Part shown: positions 8,244-19,030 of the stretch, piece after piece | Numbering within the stretch: the stretch's first letter is position 1 | Layout: the number at the start of each line of letters is the position of its first letter | Origin: Brevundimonas sp. SGAir0440 | Lineage (GTDB): Bacteria; Pseudomonadota; Alphaproteobacteria; Caulobacterales; Caulobacteraceae | Reading direction: 5' to 3' | Assembly: GCF_005484585.1 (NCBI RefSeq) | Contig: NZ_CP039435.1 | Location: 868,001-932,000 of the forward strand | Length of the DNA: 64,000 nt | Position numbers and translations under genes: made by a program | Notes under the pieces: model-generated | The model's input: only the letters and a program-made list of their open reading frames with translations | Told to the model about the DNA's origin: nothing | Database searches by the model: none

Positions 8244-10145
8244 CTACGCCAGTCGCCAGCGTTGCAGCTTTTCCAGCACGTCGGCGACGATCTGGTCGCG
8301 GGTGAAGCCGGTGATGTCGTGCGGGCGCTCGCCTTGGCCGGTCTGGGCGGTCAGTCGCCATTCCAGCAAGCGACGGCCTTCGGGCGTCTCGCGCTGGGTC
8401 ACGGCGGGACGCGGTCGCGAGCGGGCGCCCAGGCGATAGATGAAGGTGCGCTCGCCCTGTTTGACCGTCAGCCAGGCGTCGCCGTCGTCGCGCCCGATCT
8501 CGGACTTCGCCGCCTCGGCCTCCATGGCGGCGTGAACCGTTTCCAGCGCGGGCAGGCCGTGGCGCTCGATCTCATCGTTGATGTCGCTGCGGCTGGCCGG
8601 GGCTAGGATGCGTTTCAACTGCTGCGCCAGGGGTGCCCCTTCGGTCTCGAGGCTGCGGCCCGCGAGGTCGGCGTTCATCTGGCGCACCAGGCCGATCGAC
8701 AGCAGGATCATGATCAGGACGAAGGGCAGGGCGGCGGCCAGGGTGGCGGCCTGCAGCGCGCCCAGCCCGCCCGCCAGCAGCAGGGTGGCGGCGATCAGAC
8801 CCAGCAGCAGGCACCAATAGATCCGCTGCCAGCGCGGCGTGTCGTCGGCCCCGCCAGAGGCGATGGTGTCGATCACCAGGGCGCCGGAATCGGCCGAAGT
8901 GACGAAGAAGACCGCCACCAGAAGGATCGCCAGACCCGAGGTGAAGGCCGCGCCCGGCAGCAGCTCCAGGAAGTAGAACAAAGCGGTCGACAGGTCGGCC
9001 GAGACGGCCTTGGAAATCGCACCCGCCGCCTGCCCCATGTCCAGGCTGATCGCCGTATTGCCGAAGACGGTCATCCACAGGAAGGTGAAGCCGGCCGGCG
9101 CCAGCAGCACGTTCAGCAGGAACTCCCGCACCGTTCGCCCGCGCGAAATCCGGGCAATGAACATCCCCACGAACGGCGACCAGGCGATCCACCAGGCCCA
9201 GTAGAACAGGGTCCAGTCCGCCATCCAGGCGCGCGGCTCATAGGCGTAGAGGGTGAAGGTCCGCTCGACGAAATGGCTGAGATAGAAGCCGAAGTTCTGG
9301 ACCAGCGCCTTGAACAGGAAGCCGGTCGGCCCGACCACCAGCACGAACAGCATCAACAGCACCGCCAGAATCAGGTTCAGCTCGGACAGCCGGCGCACCC
9401 CCTTGCCGACCCCGCTCATGACCGAGGCGGTCGCCGCCGCCATGACCACGACGATCAGCCCGACCTGAACCCAGGCGGTGTTGGGAACGCCCAGCAGATA
9501 GGTCAGGCCGCTGTTCATCTGCGACACGCCGAAACCCAGAGACGTGGCGATGCCAAAGGCCGTGCCCCAGATGGCGAAGATGTCGACCGCATCGCCGATC
9601 GGCCCGTTGACGCGCCTGCCCAGCAAGGGCGACAGCCCCGACCTCAGCGTCAGCGGCAGACCCTTGCGGTGGGCGAAGAAGGCCAGGCTGAGGCCCACCA
9701 GCGCATAGATCGACCAGGCGTGCGCCCCATAGTGGAAGAAGGTGATGCCCATGGCCTGACGCGCGGCGTCGAAGGTGCGGCCGGCGCCCTCGGGCGGATT
9801 GATATAGTGCTGGATCGGCTCGGCGACGCCGAAATACATCAGGCCGATCCCCATGCCGGCGGCGAACAGCATGGCCAGCCAGGACAGATAGGGAAAGTCC
9901 GGCTCGGCGTCGTCAGGGCCCAGCTTCAGTGCGCCCGTGGGGCCGATCGCCAGCACCAGCACCAGCCCCACGAAGGCGGCGACCGAGGCGATATAGAGCC
10001 AGCCGAAGGTGTCGATCACCCAGGCCTGAACGCTCTGGAACAGGCGGTCGGATTCTCCCGGCGCGACGATGGCGACAAGGAGCAGCAGCGCGATGATGGC
10101 GCTCGCGCCCCAGAACACGCGGGGGTTCATCTTCGTGGTCAGCAT
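8244..10145 (-). CDS. BCCT-family transporter (BetT-like, choline/betaine/carnitine)
   Basis: 633 residues with 12 predicted membrane helices. Family signatures include 'AAGMGIGLMYFGVAEP' (after TM2), 'GAHAWSIYALVGL', 'DWTLFYWAWWIAWSPFVGMFIARISRGRTVREF' (the Trp-rich segment of TM8, given here in two 20-residue-or-shorter parts: DWTLFYWAWWIAWSPF and VGMFIARISRGRTVREF) and 'TSADSGALVID'. The C-terminal 150 residues form a cytoplasmic domain such as BetT uses for osmotic sensing. Likely substrate is choline or a betaine (family knowledge; not shown by the sequence). The start at 10145 gives LTTKMNPRVFW, which lines up with the E. coli BetT N-terminus; 10130 and 10190 are alternatives. No betaine-synthesis gene is adjacent. 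Confidence 0.85.
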   Translation of the reverse strand: MLTTKMNPRVFWGASAIIALLLLVAIVAPGESDRLFQSVQAWVIDTFGWLYIASVAAFVGLVLVLAIGPTGALKLGPDDAEPDFPYLSWLAMLFAAGMGIGLMYFGVAEPIQHYINPPEGAGRTFDAARQAMGITFFHYGAHAWSIYALVGLSLAFFAHRKGLPLTLRSGLSPLLGRRVNGPIGDAVDIFAIWGTAFGIATSLGFGVSQMNSGLTYLLGVPNTAWVQVGLIVVVMAAATASVMSGVGKGVRRLSELNLILAVLLMLFVLVVGPTGFLFKALVQNFGFYLSHFVERTFTLYAYEPRAWMADWTLFYWAWWIAWSPFVGMFIARISRGRTVREFLLNVLLAPAGFTFLWMTVFGNTAISLDMGQAAGAISKAVSADLSTALFYFLELLPGAAFTSGLAILLVAVFFVTSADSGALVIDTIASGGADDTPRWQRIYWCLLLGLIAATLLLAGGLGALQAATLAAALPFVLIMILLSIGLVRQMNADLAGRSLETEGAPLAQQLKRILAPASRSDINDEIERHGLPALETVHAAMEAEAAKSEIGRDDGDAWLTVKQGERTFIYRLGARSRPRPAVTQRETPEGRRLLEWRLTAQTGQGERPHDITGFTRDQIVADVLEKLQRWRLA

Positions 10146-10216
10146 CGGGTCAAAGCGTATGGCGAAGCTGACAGTTCCCAGCTTGGCCACAACCGCGCCG
10201 TCTCGATGAAGAAGAT

Positions 10217-10239
10217 GTAACTTTGCGATTCAAAGTAAC
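10217..10239. promoter_or_regulatory. Imperfect inverted repeat between BCCT and TonB receptor genes
   Basis: GTAACTTTG and CAAAGTAAC arms (one mismatch pair) are separated by CGATT. It lies in the divergent intergenic region, 72 bases upstream of the BCCT start and 67 upstream of the receptor start. It looks like an operator, but no regulator gene is next to it. Confidence 0.35.
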
Positions 10240-10305
10240 GTCGATAGTCAGGCTTATCGACGGGCGCAAACAGACGTCCGCGCACTCTTTCAGGATCGCC
10301 GGGGT

Positions 10306-12597
10306 ATGACCTCTTCCAAACTCGTTCTCATGCTGGGTGCGGCCGCCGTCGCCCTGCCCGGCGCCGCTCTGGCCCAGAACCAGACGCCGTCTCAAACCCC
10401 GCCGCCGGCGACGACGAGCCAGCCGGCCGCCCAGACCCCGGCGACGACGGCCCAGACGCCCGCGCCGCGCACTCAGACGGCCGAACCGGCCCAGCAACAG
10501 CAGCCCGCCAGCGTCGGCGACGTGGTCGTCAACGCCCGCGCCAATGACGTGCGCACCTCGATCGACTCGGTCAGCTACAGCCTGGCCAACGACCTTCAGG
10601 CGACGACGGGCAGTCTGGCCGACGCGCTGCGCAACGTGCCGTCGGTGGACGTGGACCCGGAGGGCAATGTGTCGCTTCGCGGCGACGCCAATGTCACCAT
10701 CCTGGTGGACGGCCGCCCGTCAGGCATCCTGACCGGCCCCGGTCGCGGCCAGGCCCTGATCCAGCTGCCGGCCAGCCAGTATGCCCGCATCGAAGTCATG
10801 ACCAATCCATCCGCCGCCTATAGCCCCGAGGGTTCGGGCGGGGTCATCAACCTGATCACCAAGCCCACGGCGCCCAAGCCGGGCACCCAGACGACCGGCT
10901 CGCTGCGCGTCAACGTCGGCGACAACGGCCGCTGGAACGCGGGCCTCAGCGGCTCGTACCAGAAGGATCGCCTGACCCTGTCGGGCGACGCCAGCTATCG
11001 CTCCGATCCGACCGAACTGACCTTCAACCGCGTCCGTGAACAGCTGGATCCGGTCACCGGCGCGGTGGTGTCGACCACGACCGTCGAACAGCCGGTCGAG
11101 TCCGAGCAGAACGGCGCCTTCGCCCGCTTCACCGCCGAATACAAGCTGGACGACAAGACCCAGCTGACCGGCGAACTGCGCGGCGTGGCCTTCGACGGCA
11201 CAGGGTCGGGCGACGGCCTTTATGAAACCCGCAACGCCGCCGGCGCGGTGACCAGCGCCTATCGCCGGGTCGGCGATTCCGACTTCAACTTCAACAACTG
11301 GGGCGCCACGGCGCGCGTGCTGCGTCGCTTCGACGGCGACGGTCATGAATGGTCCAACGAGCTGCGCTACGATTCCAACGCCAACGACACCACCAGTCAG
11401 ACCCTGACCACCTTCCTGACCCCGGCGGGCGCGGCTCTGTATGAGCGGACAAACACGGAAGTCGATCAGGTCACCTGGGGCTTCACCAGCGCCTATACCC
11501 GCCCGATGTCCGACGGCGGCAAGCTGCGCCTGGGCTATGAGCTGAACGCCCAGCGGCCCGAGCAGGACGCCGAGTTCCTGCGCGGTCCCTCGCAGGCGGC
11601 CTTGGCGCCGGTGCCGGCCCTGAACAACCGTTTCGAAGCGACCCAGACGGTGCATGCCCTCTACACCACTTACGAGCGGCCACTGGGCGAGAAGCTGTCG
11701 GCCCAGCTGGGCCTGCGGCTTGAGCAGGCGGACATCGAGATCAAGGATCTGACCGGCGGCGCCTCGGCGTCCCAAAACTATTTCCGCGCCTATCCGACCG
11801 CCCACGTCCAGTATCAGCTGACGCCCGAACAGACCCTTCGCGCCAGCTATTCGCGCCGCATCCAGCGGCCCCAGCCCAGCCAGCTGAACCCGTTCGTCGT
11901 CTATCAGGACCCGCTGAACGTCCGCTCGGGCAATCCGGATCTGGAGCCGCAGGAGACCGACAGCTTCGAGGCCATGTGGCAGATGCGAAAGGGCCAGAGC
12001 TTCTATCAGGCCACCGCCTATCTGCGGAACACCGACAAGGCCTTCACCGACGTGGCGTCCGATATCGGCGGCGGCGTCTTCCTGACCCGTCCGGAAAACC
12101 TGGGCTCGCGTCGCGACCTGGGCGTGGAGGCGACGGCGAACGGGCGCCTGCATCCGACCCTGCGCTATAGCGCCAGCGTCAACGTCTTCCGTCAGGAGAT
12201 CGACTCGGGCGCTGTCGTCGGCGGCGGCGACCGCGAGGCGACCCTGGCCAGCGGCCGTCTCAGCCTGAACTGGCAGCCGACCGCCAAGGACTTCGTCCAG
12301 CTCTCCAGCTTCTGGCAGGGCGACAGCCTGTTGGCGCAGGGCCGGCGCGAAGCGGGCGGCATGGTCAATCTGGGCTATCGCCGGAAGCTGAGCGAGCAGC
12401 TGTCGTTCAACTTCACCGCGCGCGATCTGTTCAATACCTTCAACACCACGACCATCTACGAGACGCCGCAGTTCCGCGAACGCTCGGAGCAGGACATCAA
12501 GCTGCGGGCTTTCTACATCGGCCTGACCTGGAACTTCGGCGGTCCGCGCCGCCAGCCGGAACAGTTCGACTTCTCGACCGGCCCGACCGGGGGCTGA
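10306..12597 (+). CDS. TonB-dependent outer-membrane receptor
   Basis: 763 residues. The signal peptide ends in ALAQ at residue 24; a Gln/Pro/Thr/Ala-rich linker (25-65) follows. The plug domain covers about 70-170: 'GDVVVNARAND', 'LADALRNVPSVDVDPEGN', 'VSLRGDANVTILVDGRP', 'ARIEVMTNPSAAYSPEG', 'GGVINLITK'. The rest is a 22-strand-type barrel of alternating polar and aromatic residues with 'PQETDSFE' and a terminal 'FYIGLTWNFGG'. It lacks an obvious TonB box within the linker, but VVVNA may serve. The substrate is unknown. It stands alone, with clpB 120 bases downstream under its own likely heat-shock promoter. Confidence 0.85.
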   Translation: MTSSKLVLMLGAAAVALPGAALAQNQTPSQTPPPATTSQPAAQTPATTAQTPAPRTQTAEPAQQQQPASVGDVVVNARANDVRTSIDSVSYSLANDLQATTGSLADALRNVPSVDVDPEGNVSLRGDANVTILVDGRPSGILTGPGRGQALIQLPASQYARIEVMTNPSAAYSPEGSGGVINLITKPTAPKPGTQTTGSLRVNVGDNGRWNAGLSGSYQKDRLTLSGDASYRSDPTELTFNRVREQLDPVTGAVVSTTTVEQPVESEQNGAFARFTAEYKLDDKTQLTGELRGVAFDGTGSGDGLYETRNAAGAVTSAYRRVGDSDFNFNNWGATARVLRRFDGDGHEWSNELRYDSNANDTTSQTLTTFLTPAGAALYERTNTEVDQVTWGFTSAYTRPMSDGGKLRLGYELNAQRPEQDAEFLRGPSQAALAPVPALNNRFEATQTVHALYTTYERPLGEKLSAQLGLRLEQADIEIKDLTGGASASQNYFRAYPTAHVQYQLTPEQTLRASYSRRIQRPQPSQLNPFVVYQDPLNVRSGNPDLEPQETDSFEAMWQMRKGQSFYQATAYLRNTDKAFTDVASDIGGGVFLTRPENLGSRRDLGVEATANGRLHPTLRYSASVNVFRQEIDSGAVVGGGDREATLASGRLSLNWQPTAKDFVQLSSFWQGDSLLAQGRREAGGMVNLGYRRKLSEQLSFNFTARDLFNTFNTTTIYETPQFRERSEQDIKLRAFYIGLTWNFGGPRRQPEQFDFSTGPTGG

Positions 12598-12616
12598 AAA
12601 CTCCGGTCCTCGACCC

Positions 12617-12644
12617 CTTGTGTGCCTGATTGGCCACACCATCT
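12617..12644 (+). promoter_or_regulatory. Candidate heat-shock sigma-32 promoter of clpB
   Basis: CTTGTGT at 12617-12623 and CACCATCT at 12637-12644, 13 bases apart, compare well with the sigma-32 elements CTTGAAA and CCCCATNT (four and seven matches). It lies 73 bases upstream of the clpB ATG, where a heat-shock promoter is expected. Confidence 0.5.
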
Positions 12645-12717
12645 CGGTTTCACAGACCCGCGGCGTCGCTTCCTGAAAGGGCGTCGCGGGCGAAATCCGC
12701 CTGATGAGGGGACCTTT

Positions 12718-15306
<2,589 letters not shown>

Positions 15307-15349
15307 AGCTGCTCAGAGCTATGCCTGACTAATGTCAACGTCGGCGCGA

Positions 15350-15466
15350 GCCGTCTCAGCGGCCGGGCCGCAGCGGGCGGCGGGCGGCGTGCGACCCTCA
15401 CCCTTTCGCGCAAGGACGACGGCATCGCCGTCGTGCGCTCAAGCCCTCTCCGAATGGGAGAGGGGA
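15350..15466. repeat. Palindrome-rich intergenic repeat, copy A (partial, diverged)
   Basis: Shares with copies B and C the order 'GAGCCGTC.CAGCGG.CGGGCC', 'CGACCCTCACCCTTTCGC', 'CTCAAGCCCTCTCC' and a closing inverted repeat of the CTCTCC..GGAGAG type. It lacks the leading CCTTCTCCC palindrome. It follows the clpB stop by about 45 bases. Such palindromic intergenic units are usually dispersed in a genome; other copies were not visible elsewhere in the window. Confidence 0.6.
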
Positions 15467-15473
15467 GACCAAA

Positions 15474-15668
15474 ACCTGATCCTTCTCCCGTTGGGAGAAG
15501 GTGGCCGCGAAGCGGTCGGATGAGGGTCGGATGCCGAAGTCGGCGTGAGCCGTCGCAGCGGTCGGGCCGCAGCGGATGGCGGGCGGCGGACGACCCTCAC
15601 CCTTTCGCCGTACCGATCGCTACGCTATCGGAGGCTCAAGCCCTCTCCCGATGGGAGAGGGTGTCCGG
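15474..15668. repeat. Palindrome-rich intergenic repeat, copy B
   Basis: About 195 bases. It begins with the perfect inverted repeat CCTTCTCCC-GTT-GGGAGAAGG and ends with CCCTCTCCC-GAT-GGGAGAGGG, with a GC-rich centre between. Copy C (15856-16048) is the same unit in the same direction. The two copies flank the small gene at 15721-15855. Confidence 0.75.
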
Positions 15669-15720
15669 AACTAAACGGGAACATTAACGCTTTAGGTCTG
15701 TCTGACTTTAGGAGGCTACA

Positions 15721-15855
15721 ATGGCCAAGAATGAGCAGACCGGCGAGAAGGCCGGTAAATCCGCGTCCAAGGTTTTGCGGGACGACCGAACAGGCAAGGA
15801 CTCGAAAAGCGCGGCGGGTTCGGCCCTTTCGCAACGTCCCGACAAGAAAAAATAG
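15721..15855 (+). CDS. Small basic protein, 44 residues
   Basis: Begins MAKNEQTGEKAGKSASKVLR and ends SALSQRPDKKK. A strong AGGAGG lies six bases upstream of the ATG, which together with the composition supports translation. The pattern (K-N-E-x-T-G-x-K, S-K-V-L-R-D, S-A-L-S-Q) recalls a short Lys/Ser-rich hypothetical protein family that I have seen in many proteobacteria, often in accessory regions; I know no function for it. The gene sits between two direct copies of an intergenic repeat and about 400 bases before the island integrase, on the same strand. Lack of hydrophobic segments suggests a soluble, possibly disordered protein. Confidence 0.65.
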   Translation: MAKNEQTGEKAGKSASKVLRDDRTGKDSKSAAGSALSQRPDKKK

Positions 15856-16048
15856 GCTCTGATCCTTCTCCCCTTGGGAGAAGGTGGCCGCGAAGCGGAC
15901 GGACGAAGGTCGGGTGTCGAAGTCGGGGTGAGCCGTCGCAGCGGTCGGGCCGCAGAGGATGGCGGGGGGCGGACGACCCTCACCCTTTCGCCTTGCCGCT
16001 CGCTGCGCTCTCGGAGGCTCAAGCCCTCTCCCTCTGGGAGCACGAAGG
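15856..16048. repeat. Palindrome-rich intergenic repeat, copy C
   Basis: A direct copy of the unit at 15474-15668 with about 90% identity by eye: CCTTCTCCC-CTT-GGGAGAAGG at the left, 'GAAGTCGG.GTGAGCCGTCGC' in the centre and 'GGAGGCTCAAGCCCTCTCC' on the right. The right-hand closing palindrome is damaged (CCCTCTCCCTCTGGGAGCACG). The remaining DNA up to 16264 (from 16049) shows no gene; it is lower in GC than the repeats and should contain the integrase promoter. Confidence 0.75.
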
Positions 16049-16264
16049 CCTGAAGAATCATGAATTGCCTGGTGTCCCAAAAATGGACGGCAATTCAGAT
16101 TGTTATCTCATTTCTGAACGCTGCCTTTGGTCGCTGTCAGAGAGGCTTTCCGGGTCCATTTGGGATCACTTAGGACGACTTACGACCACCGTTAGTGGCA
16201 CGGTGGGTGGTCTGTCTGGCGTGGGAAGTGCTGCTCGAACCTCGAACTTTGAACGAGGTAGAGA

Positions 16265-17593
16265 ATGACAAACCACGAGAACAGGAAGGGCAATCGCGCC
16301 CGCTTGACGCGCAAGCTGATCGACAAAGCGCAAGCCGATCATGTGCGGGGAAAGCGGGTGCGCCTATGGGACACAGACGTGCCCCAACTGTACGTCCAGA
16401 TCACGCCCGGAGGCTCCGCCAGCTACTACATTCGCTATCCTAGGGCTGACGGCAGCAAGAATGACTTTCGGCTGTGCGCAGCTTCCATTCCGCCCGAAGA
16501 CGCCCGCCGTGGAGCGCTTCAGCGGTTGGCTGCGCTGCAACTGGAAGGAATTGATCCCGCCGTTGAACGTCGTGACGACATTGCAGCCGCGAAACGTGGA
16601 AAGGTGGAAACGGTCAGCGCGCTGGCGGAGTTGTTTGACGAAGCCCACCCGCATTTTTCGGAGGGGGATAAGAGGGCGAGAAGCTACCTGCTGGGGCGTT
16701 TTGTGTTGCCACGCATAGGCGATCGTCCCTTCAGGGAAATTTCGAAACCTGAGATGAAGGATTTGGTTCGCAGCATCCAAAGCCAGATTGCGACAGATGC
16801 CCGCCATCCCCGATTCAATGGGCATTCCACAGCCAACCAAATCCAGTCCATTGTCCGCAGAATGTACAACTGGGCGATCTCTGATCGGGAGTGGTTGTCC
16901 GAAAACCCCGCGTCGTTCCCGGCCCTCTTTGAAGACAATCTGGAACAACGTCCCGAGTACTTTGATCCGGATTCATTTGCCAAAATCTGGCATGCGAACG
17001 TCGCACGCGCCACCGGTAAGGACACGCGGATCAGTGTCGCGCTTGCGACGCTGCTCTATCTGGTGACACTCCAGCGGCCCGTTGATGTTGCTCGCGCGCA
17101 GCGGGAGCATATCAATTTGTCTGAGGCCACCTGGATTGTTCCGAAACATCTGACCAAGAAAAAGCGGAAGCCCTACTATGTGCCTTTGACTCCGCTGGCT
17201 ATGCGGTTGATCCAGGCGCAGATGGAGCGCAGCTCCAGCACGTATCTCTTCCCGACATGCGGACGCGGCGACCACCTCTTGAGGGGGTCGATGGGAGGTG
17301 CCTTTATGGCCATGCGCAACCAGATGGTTGAGGCTGGCGAACTTCCGTCGAAAGAACTGCAATTGTACGACGGTCGACGATACGGACGCACTGTCATTGA
17401 AGAAGACTTGGGCTTTCCGGAGCGTGTCGCCGAGCACGTCATCAACCACTACGATGAAAACCAGCCTTCGCGCCGCTACAACGTTCGTACAATGCGTGAG
17501 AAGGTGCGGGCCGCTCAGAATGCCTGGAGCGATGAAATCGCTCGAATGGTGGGGCCGCACGCGTTTAGCCCTGCGCCTTCGGACAAGCAGTAA
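16265..17593 (+). CDS. Tyrosine recombinase / phage-type integrase
   Basis: 442 residues. The N-terminal half has an arm-binding-like domain (DVPQLYVQITPGGSASYYIR) and a core-binding domain (110-230); the catalytic domain follows. Visible catalytic residues are Arg271 (LQRPVD), a Lys in the KKKRK beta-hairpin, Arg371, His395 (VINHYDE) and the nucleophile Tyr405 (SRRYNV). The usual His of the HxxR box is Tyr368 (YDGR), a known tolerated variant in some integrases. Length and layout fit P4-like island integrases, although the DUF4102 part is divergent. Base use is less GC-rich than in flanking genes. It probably mobilised some or all of the 16-35 kb island. No tRNA or direct att repeat was found next to it. 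Confidence 0.88.
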   Translation: MTNHENRKGNRARLTRKLIDKAQADHVRGKRVRLWDTDVPQLYVQITPGGSASYYIRYPRADGSKNDFRLCAASIPPEDARRGALQRLAALQLEGIDPAVERRDDIAAAKRGKVETVSALAELFDEAHPHFSEGDKRARSYLLGRFVLPRIGDRPFREISKPEMKDLVRSIQSQIATDARHPRFNGHSTANQIQSIVRRMYNWAISDREWLSENPASFPALFEDNLEQRPEYFDPDSFAKIWHANVARATGKDTRISVALATLLYLVTLQRPVDVARAQREHINLSEATWIVPKHLTKKKRKPYYVPLTPLAMRLIQAQMERSSSTYLFPTCGRGDHLLRGSMGGAFMAMRNQMVEAGELPSKELQLYDGRRYGRTVIEEDLGFPERVAEHVINHYDENQPSRRYNVRTMREKVRAAQNAWSDEIARMVGPHAFSPAPSDKQ

Positions 17594-17664
17594 CGTCCCG
17601 GAAGCAAGTTTCTCCTGCCGCAAATTCCGACAAAAACTGTCAATGCATTTGAGGCAGCCCCAGG

Positions 17665-17695
17665 CGCCGCGTGTCAGAGATTCTGACATGCGGCG
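17665..17695. terminator. Long hairpin downstream of the integrase
   Basis: A 14-base stem (left arm CGCCGCGTGTCAGA, right arm TCTGACATGCGGCG, one mismatch) with a GAT loop, 72 bases after the integrase stop. It has no T-run. It may be a factor-independent terminator, or part of a recombination site. Confidence 0.4.
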
Positions 17696-17829
17696 TCCTA
17701 CAATTGGTGAGGCCTCATCCCTTCAATTTGGGCAACGTTCATATGGCCCCAAAGCCCCACATCCACGAGCACCGATCGCGCTGCCAGCGCCTGACGGCGC
17801 GCTGATGTTTAGGCCGGCGGGGTACGAGG

Positions 17830-17859
17830 ACGCCGCCTCTCAGGTATGCGAGGCGGCGT
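17830..17859. terminator. GC-rich hairpin before the HTH gene
   Basis: ACGCCGCCTC and GAGGCGGCGT form a perfect ten-base stem with a ten-base loop. It lies between the integrase and the convergent HTH gene, in the otherwise empty 17594-17904 stretch, where a bidirectional terminator is expected; the T-run is missing. Confidence 0.4.
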
Positions 17860-17904
17860 GAAATTGATGGAGCCGTCGAGTGAAGGGTTCGCGCGTCGGG
17901 GAGG

Positions 17905-18234
17905 CTAACCACGATCCGTGGATTGCACCGATCGCAACGGGCGCGTCGGTCGCCGCAGCGTCATCGGGGAGTGGTCAGCGGCATAGGAGATGCGAACGGT
18001 GCGCGCTTCGCGGGTGTTGGACACCATTTGAGCGGCCATGTGTTCCATGAGGTCGGACAGGCGATAGCGCGGATCGCGCCGCAAGGCGGCCGAGTAGCGA
18101 GGGCCGTGGCCGCGAAGGCGCCATTTCGAAAGCGTCTCGACCTTCACACCGATGTAGGCGGCGGCTTCTTCGGCTGTCAGCCAGCGGTTCTCCAGCGGGC
18201 TCAGGCTAGGCGCATCACGTTCGTCGTTCTTCAT
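17905..18234 (-). CDS. Helix-turn-helix protein, excisionase/AlpA-like
   Basis: 109 residues. The N-terminal half holds a MerR-type winged HTH of the HTH_17/excisionase class: 'WLTAEEAAAYIGVKVETLSKWRLRGHGPRY' (residues 18-47) then 'RDPRYRLSDLMEHM'. The C-terminal 45 residues are basic and unstructured. AGGAG lies five bases upstream of the ATG at 18234. Such proteins act as directionality factors for neighbouring integrases or as phage repressors. Its place, convergent with and about 310 bases after the integrase, supports an excisionase role (inference). An AT-rich upstream region (18235-18398) should carry its promoter. Confidence 0.75.
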   Translation of the reverse strand: MKNDERDAPSLSPLENRWLTAEEAAAYIGVKVETLSKWRLRGHGPRYSAALRRDPRYRLSDLMEHMAAQMVSNTREARTVRISYAADHSPMTLRRPTRPLRSVQSTDRG

Positions 18235-18398
18235 GGCTTCTCCTTGCTTCGTTGCACATCTCCTGTGGGTCAGTGCGAGTTAATAGTGAGATTTACGAAA
18301 ACTTAACCGAAAACGTTAGTCAAGAAAAAATAGCAAAAACTAGACGATTTGTTGGTTAATTCAGTATTATCGTAAACAAAATCTACATTGAATCGTGA
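18235..18398. other. AT-rich intergenic stretch
   Basis: This is the most AT-rich DNA of the window, with runs such as AAAACTTAACC and AGAAAAAATAGCAAAAACTAG. It has no coding potential on either strand. It holds the promoter of the HTH gene and the 3' flank of the HNH gene. The sharp composition break from the GC-rich backbone supports acquired DNA. Confidence 0.6.
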
Positions 18399-18971
18399 TT
18401 ATCGCGGAATGTATTCGCGAAAGCAGTTCTCCAAGAAATCAGCAATCACCTGCCAAGGTCTGCTCGGAGACGGGTCAATAGCCGCCTTTCGCTTCACCTC
18501 AGCCAAGAGCGCTTCCCGCTCCATGTAGGCCGCAACGGCAGCATATTGCGCGCGTCGTTCAGGCGCCCCTCGCTGGCTCAGTCGGACGACCTCTTCAAGA
18601 CTGCGGTTACTTTTCAGGCGATTAGCCTGGTCGCTGATGACCCTGACATTGCCAGGCTGATAGCCTTTGGCGGGATTGATCCGATCAAGAGAGGGGGAAC
18701 TGGCGGACCTCGCCGTACCCACGGTCAAGGGCAGACCAAGAACGGGGCAACGGCGCGGCATGGAGATGTCCTGACGCCGAAGCGTATAGGGCACGCCCTG
18801 ACGGACAGCGCGCTGACGTGCTCGCGTCAAAAGCGCGGATGTGGGACGAGTTTTACGCGCAACGCTAAGGTAGCCGCGCATGTAGGCAGCATTGCAGCTT
18901 CGGCAGGTTCGGCGTTGGCTCGGCTTTCCATGGAGCGGACAAGTCGGTTGATCCGGTTTAACGTCATTCAT
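18399..18971 (-). CDS. HNH-type / phage endonuclease-like protein
   Basis: 190 residues from the ATG at 18971. The earlier ATG at 18989 is rejected because GGAGGTG lies between them, five bases before the second ATG. The N-terminus has a small zinc-knuckle pattern (CPLHGKPSQRRTCRSC: C-x3-H, C-x2-C). The centre carries 'CPVLGLPLTVG' and 'SPSLDRINPAKGYQPGN' with 'VRVISDQANRLKSN', which is the core of phage HNH/recombination-endonuclease-like proteins (Asp-Arg, Asn-Val-Arg, Asn-x-x-Lys). The C-terminal 50 residues are helical. Phage or island origin is likely. It diverges from an XRE regulator, and the two share a promoter region with repeated motifs. Confidence 0.7.
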   Translation of the reverse strand: MNDVKPDQPTCPLHGKPSQRRTCRSCNAAYMRGYLSVARKTRPTSALLTRARQRAVRQGVPYTLRRQDISMPRRCPVLGLPLTVGTARSASSPSLDRINPAKGYQPGNVRVISDQANRLKSNRSLEEVVRLSQRGAPERRAQYAAVAAYMEREALLAEVKRKAAIDPSPSRPWQVIADFLENCFREYIPR

Positions 18972-18994
18972 AGAGGCACCTCCATTCATGTATT

Positions 18995-19028
18995 GGTGCT
19001 ATTTATCAAATATGGTGCTATTGGTCAA
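18995..19028 (-). promoter_or_regulatory. HNH gene promoter with two direct-repeat operators
   Basis: On the minus strand TTGACC (19028-19023) and TAAATA (19005-19000) are 17 bases apart, a near-consensus promoter for the HNH gene. The nine-base word GGTGCTATT occurs twice in direct orientation (18995-19003 and 19014-19022), 19 bases apart, covering the -10 and the spacer next to the -35. This fits repression by the XRE protein whose start codon is at 19031. Confidence 0.6.
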
Positions 19029-19030
19029 TC

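Noticed and set aside
15350..16048. CRISPR array
   Set aside because: Only three large copies, with no regular short repeat and spacer structure and no cas genes. They are intergenic palindromic repeats.
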